This document shows, piece after piece, positions 1 through 5,007 of a stretch of DNA of 7,957 bases. Source of the DNA: Victivallales bacterium. Its GTDB lineage: Bacteria > Verrucomicrobiota > Lentisphaeria > Victivallales > JAUVCU01. The stretch is from assembly GCA_029934175.1 (NCBI GenBank), contig JAOZMT010000085.1:1-7957 (forward strand), read 5' to 3'. The notes beneath the pieces are model-generated. The model was not told the origin of the DNA. It did not search any database and was given only the letters and a program-made list of their open reading frames with translations. The position numbers were made by a program, and so were the translations under genes. The stretch's first letter is position 1. Each line of letters begins with the position of its first letter.

Positions 1-3000
1 CTATTTTCACAATGCATAGCTTTTGTCAAAGAATGCTGACCGAAAATGCTTTTGAAAGTAAAATCGCGTATGGTGCAGAATTAATAACAGACTACAAAGA
101 TATTATTCGTGAATTAGTTGAAAATTTTTGGCGAAAGAATATTGTTAGTATCCCAGAAGAAGAGAGTGAATTATATAAAAATATCAAATTTGATGATATT
201 TTAAAATTAGCAGAAAATCTAGTAAAATTTCATAATGTAGAAATTGTTAATAATGATATTCATGCCCTAAATAAATCAGTAGAACAAATCAATAAATATA
301 AAACAAAGTTAAAAGATGATTCTTTAAAAAAAGAGTTAGCAAGTTTATTTGAACCTAATGAACATTATGGAAAGAATTATAAAGAGTTTTTTTCTTATGT
401 AGATAAATTGCGAATAATTTTTGAAGAAGATACTTTTAGTGAAGGAAAAAGTAAAACTGTCATTAAAAATTGTGGAACAGCATGGATTCAGGAAAAATCT
501 TTATCTGCAAAAGGAAAAAAATCAGGAACTATACCACCAAGTCATGAACTATTTGATTTTTGCGATGAATTAAAAACTTTTAAAAGTATCTGCAAAGCAA
601 AGGAATTAGAGATTTATAATTCACTAAATGATTATTTAAAAAAAGAATTTGAAGAAATAAAAGAAAAACAAAACATTTTAACCTTTGATGATTTGCTTAT
701 AAAACTACATAAAGCTTTATTGGACAATACACAAGATGATGCATTATCACAACTTATAAAAAAGAAATTCTCACTTGCTTTAGTTGATGAATTTCAAGAT
801 ACAGATGTTATTCAATATGAAATTTTCAATCATTTATTTGGAGATAAAAAAGATAGAGAACATGGATTTTTTATGATTGGCGACCCGAAACAATCCATTT
901 ATAAATTTAGGAATGCTGATATTTTTTCTTATTTAAAAGCAAAGACAAGTGCAGATTCAAAATTTACGCTAAATACTAATTATCGTTCAGAGCCTAATAT
1001 GGTATCTGCGATTAATGCATTTTTTAAAGTTAAAGATGATGGGAAGGAGACATTTGCGTTTTGTGCAAACAAAGGGAATGAAGGAATAGAGTTTGTAGGT
1101 GTAAATTCAAGTCCACAAAAAGCTGATTTGAAGATAGAAAATGATGAAGACAGTTATTTAAATTGTTGGCTTGTTGATGGTTTTAACGCTAACGAAATTG
1201 AACGAAATATTGCAGAACATATTGCGAGCAAAATTATATCCTTAATGCATAAGTCGCAAAATGGAGAAGCGTATTATGAGGGAGAAAAAGAAGTCATTCC
1301 TCTTTCAATGGGAGACTTTGCTATTTTAGTAGATACACATAAACAGGCAGGAATGCTTAAGCATGTGTTAAGTAAATATTCTATTCCAGCTGTAATTCAA
1401 AACAGTGCAAAGATATTTGAATCATGGGAAGCTAGAGAATTGGAACTTTGGATAAAAGCCGTAAAAGAACCTATTAAAAAGAATTTAACTGCATTATTTA
1501 TAACATCTTTTATGAGTAAAACAGCGAATGAAATTTATAATATTGAAGACAGTGAGATATTTGAATTGGCTGAATATTTTATGGATTTACAAAAGTCATG
1601 GCACAGGAATGGTATATTTATGACATTTTTGGATTTTGTAAAATCAAATCAAGTAAAAGAAAAAGTTTTACAGTTAAACAATGGAGAACGGATTATATCA
1701 AACTATATGCATCTTTTAGAATTATTGCATAAAAATGAAATTGAAGAAGGATTAGGACTTGATAGAACTCTTGTTTTTTTAACTAATAATATCGCTTCAT
1801 CTGATGAAGGAGACGAATATATTCAACGATTAGAATCAGATAGTAAATCTGTAAAAATAATGACAATCCATAAATCAAAAGGCTTAGAGTTCTCAGTTGT
1901 TTTTTGTCCTTTTATTTGGAATAAAGCAATTTCAAAAAAAGGCTTTGAAAAAAATCAAAAAATATTTTTATTTAACGAAGAAGTCGGTGGTAAATATAAA
2001 CAAAAGCTAGATTTTGGAGCTGATAAAAATATAACGGAAGAAAATCTTAAATTTGCAAGAAGAGAGACTTTAGCCGAGAATATACGATTATTATATGTAG
2101 CTTTGACTCGAGCAAAAAATAGATGTTATTTAGGGATTGGCAATGATACTAAAACTGTTGAAAGTATATTATTATATCTTTTTTCAGATAAAAAAGTGGA
2201 AGATATTATTGAGGAAACAGCCTCTAACGAAAAGGAAGGCTATTTATCAGAAATAATATCTACACTAAAAGAATATTGTGCAGAAAATAATATTTCATTC
2301 ACTGAAAAAGTAAAGTTAAATAATTTAGAAAACTATAAAGAGTTAGATAATGATGTAAAATTAGAAGTTATGAAATTCACTGGCGAAATTAAGCGTAACT
2401 GGGGAATTGGAAGTTTTTCAAGTCTAACAAAATATCATAAATCTACACATATAAAAACAGAAATAGGTGAAGGAATATTTGCTTTACCAAAAGGGAGTAT
2501 ATTTGGATTAGCAATACATAAGATTTTTGAAAATTATTTTAATTTTGGAGTATTAGACTTTGAAAAGAACAATGCAAAATATTTTCAACAACCATTAAAA
2601 CAATTAAATTATTTTCGTTCAAAAAATGAAGAAGAAAGAAATGATCGTTTTGATATGGTTAGAAAAATGTTTAACAATGTTCTTTCTGCACAAATCGCAA
2701 CTGCGAATTGTGCAATTTGTTTAAAAAACATTGAACCAAACGATGCAAAAGTTGAATTAGACTTCTTCTATAAAATCAATAAAATATCGCCACTACTTCT
2801 ACAGAAAATATTTGCGAAGTATGCAAATATTAATATAAAGGACTTTTCTGTTAAATTAGGAAAACTGAATTTTAACTTGAAAAATGGTTTTATGAATGGT
2901 CAGATAGATTTAGTTTTTAGAAGTGATGAGAGATATTTTATTCTTGATTGGAAGACAAATCATTTAGGTCCTAATTGTGACTTTTATTCACAAAGTAAAA

Positions 3001-3233
3001 TGTTAGATAATATGCAAGAGTCATATTATGTTCTACAATACCATATCTATTGCCTTGCACTTCATTTATATTTGAAAACACAATTAAAAGATTATATTTA
3101 TGAGAAGCATTTTGGTGGAGCAATTTACATATACACCCGAGGTATAAACAACCAAGGTAATGGTATTTACTGTGACATACCAAAACAAGAATTATTAGAA
3201 GCATTAGAAAAAGAATTGATTTTAAATTCTTGA
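1..3233 (+). CDS. recB: RecB, helicase-nuclease subunit of RecBCD (exodeoxyribonuclease V), 5' end off window
   Basis: RecB is the 3'-5' translocating SF1 helicase and the only nuclease of the RecBCD complex, which resects double-strand ends and loads RecA. The frame is open to the left edge (I-F-T precede M12-14), and the first visible residues, TMHSFCQRML, match the RecB early-helicase motif. M at 12 is therefore internal, and roughly 110-140 residues with Walker A are missing. Counting from that Met, motif II is LVDEFQD (257-263), III is GDPKQSIYKFR (290-300), IV is NYRSE (323-327), V is MTIHKSKGLEF (617-627) and VI is YVALTRAK (695-702). The C-terminal nuclease domain has H836, then D966 in GQIDLVF and D979/K981 in DWKTN. 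The 13-residue D-D spacing equals that of E. coli D1067/D1080. A QYHIYCLALHLYL segment and FGGAIYIYTRG near the end are RecB-specific and argue against AddA. The gene looks intact and active. No recD follows, because the next gene is convergent. Confidence 0.95.
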   Translation, partial: IFTMHSFCQRMLTENAFESKIAYGAELITDYKDIIRELVENFWRKNIVSIPEEESELYKNIKFDDILKLAENLVKFHNVEIVNNDIHALNKSVEQINKYKTKLKDDSLKKELASLFEPNEHYGKNYKEFFSYVDKLRIIFEEDTFSEGKSKTVIKNCGTAWIQEKSLSAKGKKSGTIPPSHELFDFCDELKTFKSICKAKELEIYNSLNDYLKKEFEEIKEKQNILTFDDLLIKLHKALLDNTQDDALSQLIKKKFSLALVDEFQDTDVIQYEIFNHLFGDKKDREHGFFMIGDPKQSIYKFRNADIFSYLKAKTSADSKFTLNTNYRSEPNMVSAINAFFKVKDDGKETFAFCANKGNEGIEFVGVNSSPQKADLKIENDEDSYLNCWLVDGFNANEIERNIAEHIASKIISLMHKSQNGEAYYEGEKEVIPLSMGDFAILVDTHKQAGMLKHVLSKYSIPAVIQNSAKIFESWEARELELWIKAVKEPIKKNLTALFITSFMSKTANEIYNIEDSEIFELAEYFMDLQKSWHRNGIFMTFLDFVKSNQVKEKVLQLNNGERIISNYMHLLELLHKNEIEEGLGLDRTLVFLTNNIASSDEGDEYIQRLESDSKSVKIMTIHKSKGLEFSVVFCPFIWNKAISKKGFEKNQKIFLFNEEVGGKYKQKLDFGADKNITEENLKFARRETLAENIRLLYVALTRAKNRCYLGIGNDTKTVESILLYLFSDKKVEDIIEETASNEKEGYLSEIISTLKEYCAENNISFTEKVKLNNLENYKELDNDVKLEVMKFTGEIKRNWGIGSFSSLTKYHKSTHIKTEIGEGIFALPKGSIFGLAIHKIFENYFNFGVLDFEKNNAKYFQQPLKQLNYFRSKNEEERNDRFDMVRKMFNNVLSAQIATANCAICLKNIEPNDAKVELDFFYKINKISPLLLQKIFAKYANINIKDFSVKLGKLNFNLKNGFMNGQIDLVFRSDERYFILDWKTNHLGPNCDFYSQSKMLDNMQESYYVLQYHIYCLALHLYLKTQLKDYIYEKHFGGAIYIYTRGINNQGNGIYCDIPKQELLEALEKELILNS

Positions 3234-3261
3234 GTTTTTTAAGAATTCAGATAATATTCTT
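3225..3261. terminator. Candidate weak bidirectional terminator in the recB-recF convergent gap
   Basis: AATTCTT (3225-3231) is perfectly complementary to AAGAATT (3241-3247). The stem can lengthen inward by a G-U and an A-U pair, leaving a 5-base loop. The right arm can instead pair with ATTCTT (3256-3261). The hairpin spans the recB stop and lies just beyond the recF stop, where a shared terminator is expected. The stem is AT-rich and neither strand has a clean U-run straight after it, so intrinsic termination would be weak. In such AT-rich DNA the repeats could be chance. Confidence 0.3.
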
Positions 3262-4330
3262 ACTCAACTATCCCATTGTTTATATTAAAAATTGTAGCTT
3301 CATCTAATATATTATTACTTGCTTTTGGAATTTGAGTAAATGTGAAAAATCGTTGTTCAGCTTGATTTGTAATATTATAAAAAAATGCTTCTGTCCGCTC
3401 ATCAAGTTCGCCTGTTACATCATCTATTAATGCAATTACATTTGTGTTTGAGCTATTCTTACAAACAATATTCATCTCTGCCATTTTCAGACATAATGCT
3501 ATCAATCTGCATTGTCCCATTGAACCGAATTGTCTTAATGGTAAATTATTATATATAAAATTAAAATCGTCTAATTGAGCTCCAAAATTTGAAAAACCTT
3601 TTTCTCTTTCTTTTTCTCTTTCTGTCTCAAATCTATGCAAATAATCATCAATAGTTCTAGTTCCATTTTGCCTTTTATATACAATTGATAAATTAGAATA
3701 CTTTAATTCTGCAAGCATTTCAGATATTTCTTTTGATAATAAATTTAAATACTCTTCCCTATAATTCATTATAATTATACCTTTTTCTGCTAAAATAGGT
3801 TCGTAAGACTTTATAAGTGAAATATCTTGACATCTTGTTCTCAACAATTTATTTCTAATTTTTAATGCTATATGATAATCTTTTAAAGCTGCGAAGTATG
3901 CAGGTTCAATCATAGATAAAAAAATATTTAAAAATCTTCTTCTCACTCCAGAACTATCAGATATAATTCTAATATCTTCTGGAGAAAAAACCACAGTTTT
4001 TATTTTTTTTATGAACTCACTAGCTTTGGATATTAGTTTTCCATCTATTTTTAAAGTTCTATTTTCTATATAATTCGCCTCAAATATTGATTTCCAATTA
4101 TTTTTATTAGCAATTTCTAGCATAATAGAAAAGCCAGTTGTTCCTATTTTTTTTAATTCTGCTATTTTAGAGGTTCTAAAGGAACGCAACATACTCATAA
4201 AATATAGGCTTTCTAGGATATTAGTCTTTCCATTTCCATTCCCTCCACAAAATATCGTTGTGGGGGATGGTATATCAAGAGAAAGTTGATTATAATTTCG
4301 AAAATTATTTAATTTAATTTTACTTATCAT
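3260..4330 (-). CDS. recF: DNA replication and repair protein RecF
   Basis: RecF is an SMC/ABC-like ATPase that, with RecO and RecR, helps load RecA at SSB-coated single-strand gaps beside duplex DNA. The 356 residues match the usual family length of about 350-370. The start reads MISKIKLNNFRNY, followed by Walker A GGNGNGKTN (29-37) and the RSFRT element (49-53). SPEDI and GVRRRFL (about 116-134) are RecF-typical. The ABC signature is FGSMGQCR (268-275), with M and C where Q is common in the family. Walker B and D-loop are IDDVTGELDERT (302-313). The ATG forms an ATGA overlap with the ispD stop. No Shine-Dalgarno precedes it (TAAATAAATTATT), so translation probably depends on ribosomes arriving from ispD. 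A perfect 12-bp tandem duplication encodes an E/K/R-rich stretch near residue 237. The gene is not in the common dnaA-dnaN-recF setting. The identification is firm. Confidence 0.95.
   Translation of the reverse strand: MISKIKLNNFRNYNQLSLDIPSPTTIFCGGNGNGKTNILESLYFMSMLRSFRTSKIAELKKIGTTGFSIMLEIANKNNWKSIFEANYIENRTLKIDGKLISKASEFIKKIKTVVFSPEDIRIISDSSGVRRRFLNIFLSMIEPAYFAALKDYHIALKIRNKLLRTRCQDISLIKSYEPILAEKGIIIMNYREEYLNLLSKEISEMLAELKYSNLSIVYKRQNGTRTIDDYLHRFETEREKEREKGFSNFGAQLDDFNFIYNNLPLRQFGSMGQCRLIALCLKMAEMNIVCKNSSNTNVIALIDDVTGELDERTEAFFYNITNQAEQRFFTFTQIPKASNNILDEATIFNINNGIVE
3600..3623. repeat. Perfect 2 x 12-bp tandem repeat inside recF
   Basis: The unit TTTTCTCTTTCT occurs twice head to tail (3600-3611 and 3612-3623, plus-strand sense). 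On the recF strand it gives a purine-only run that encodes alternating E-R-E-K residues between the coiled-coil lobe and the ABC signature. Twelve bases keep the frame, so gain or loss of a unit would change protein length by four residues. Confidence 0.85.
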
Positions 4331-5007
4331 AATAATTTATTTAGATAAAACTCAGCTTCTAATAAATCCTCTAAATAAGTTATTTTTTTATTACAAGAGT
4401 TATTTTCTACAAAGAAAACTTTTTCATCTATAACTTCATAAATAGAAGTATCATCTGTAATAGATATTTTTTTATTTAACACAGTTTCATATCCTTTCAA
4501 AAGTGTATCATAGACAAACATTTGAGGAGTTTCAATTGCAACTAATGAACTTCTATCAACTGTTTTTAAAATAAAATCTCCATCAACCTGCTTAATAGTA
4601 TCAGCTAGATATTTTGCAGGAGCTGCAGCTCCATATTCGGTAGTTGCGATATAGCATTCCTCTATTATTTTTTCCGATATTAATGGTCGAGCTGCATCAT
4701 GAATTGCAACATACTTGCATTTTTCTTCAATAGTTTTCAACCCATTATATATTGATTCAGTTCTCGTTTTTCCTCCAATAACAAGCTTTATATGAATATC
4801 AAAATCTGATAATAATTCTTCATATTGTTTTATATTATTTTTATGACATACCAAAGACATTTTTGATTGAGGGACTATATTTAAAAATGTTTTTATTGAA
4901 TGAATAAAAACTGGTGTTCCTTTCAATTTTTCTAAAAGTTTATTTTTACCAAATCGTTCTCCACTACCTCCAGCTGCAATAATTACATAAAGATTATCTT
5001 TCTTCAT
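4327..5007 (-). CDS. ispD: 2-C-methyl-D-erythritol 4-phosphate cytidylyltransferase (IspD)
   Basis: IspD transfers CMP from CTP to 2-C-methyl-D-erythritol 4-phosphate, giving CDP-ME, the third step of the MEP route to isopentenyl diphosphate. It is a cytosolic homodimer. At 226 residues it has the usual length. The nucleotide-binding loop is AAGGSGERFG (11-20) with R18 and a following K23. GGKTRTESIYNGL (78-90) and HDAARPL (103-109, D104/R107) are conserved family blocks. ADTIK (135-139) and ETPQMF (159-164) follow, and ITDDTS (183-188) leads to NKKIT (206-210), whose K208 corresponds to E. coli K213. The TarI/ribitol-5-phosphate branch of the family is the main alternative, but no teichoic-acid gene is nearby. 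The ATG overlaps the kinase stop (ATGA), and a GGCGGAG ribosome site lies inside the kinase's last codons. Downstream it overlaps recF by the same four bases. No ispF is fused or adjacent in this window. Confidence 0.92.
   Translation of the reverse strand: MKKDNLYVIIAAGGSGERFGKNKLLEKLKGTPVFIHSIKTFLNIVPQSKMSLVCHKNNIKQYEELLSDFDIHIKLVIGGKTRTESIYNGLKTIEEKCKYVAIHDAARPLISEKIIEECYIATTEYGAAAPAKYLADTIKQVDGDFILKTVDRSSLVAIETPQMFVYDTLLKGYETVLNKKISITDDTSIYEVIDEKVFFVENNSCNKKITYLEDLLEAEFYLNKLL

Noticed and set aside
12..14. ATG at 12 as the true start of a shorter RecB
   Set aside because: The frame is open to the window edge, the preceding I-F-T continues a RecB motif, and starting here would remove Walker A.
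2971..3204. Minus-strand open frame of 77 codons inside recB
   Set aside because: It lies wholly inside the conserved nuclease domain of recB, and its translation shows no recognisable domain.
4327..5007. Assignment of the cytidylyltransferase as a TarI-type ribitol-5-phosphate enzyme
   Set aside because: The IspD-typical blocks ADTIK, ETPQ, TDD and NKKIT are all present, and no polyol-phosphate reductase or teichoic-acid gene is adjacent.
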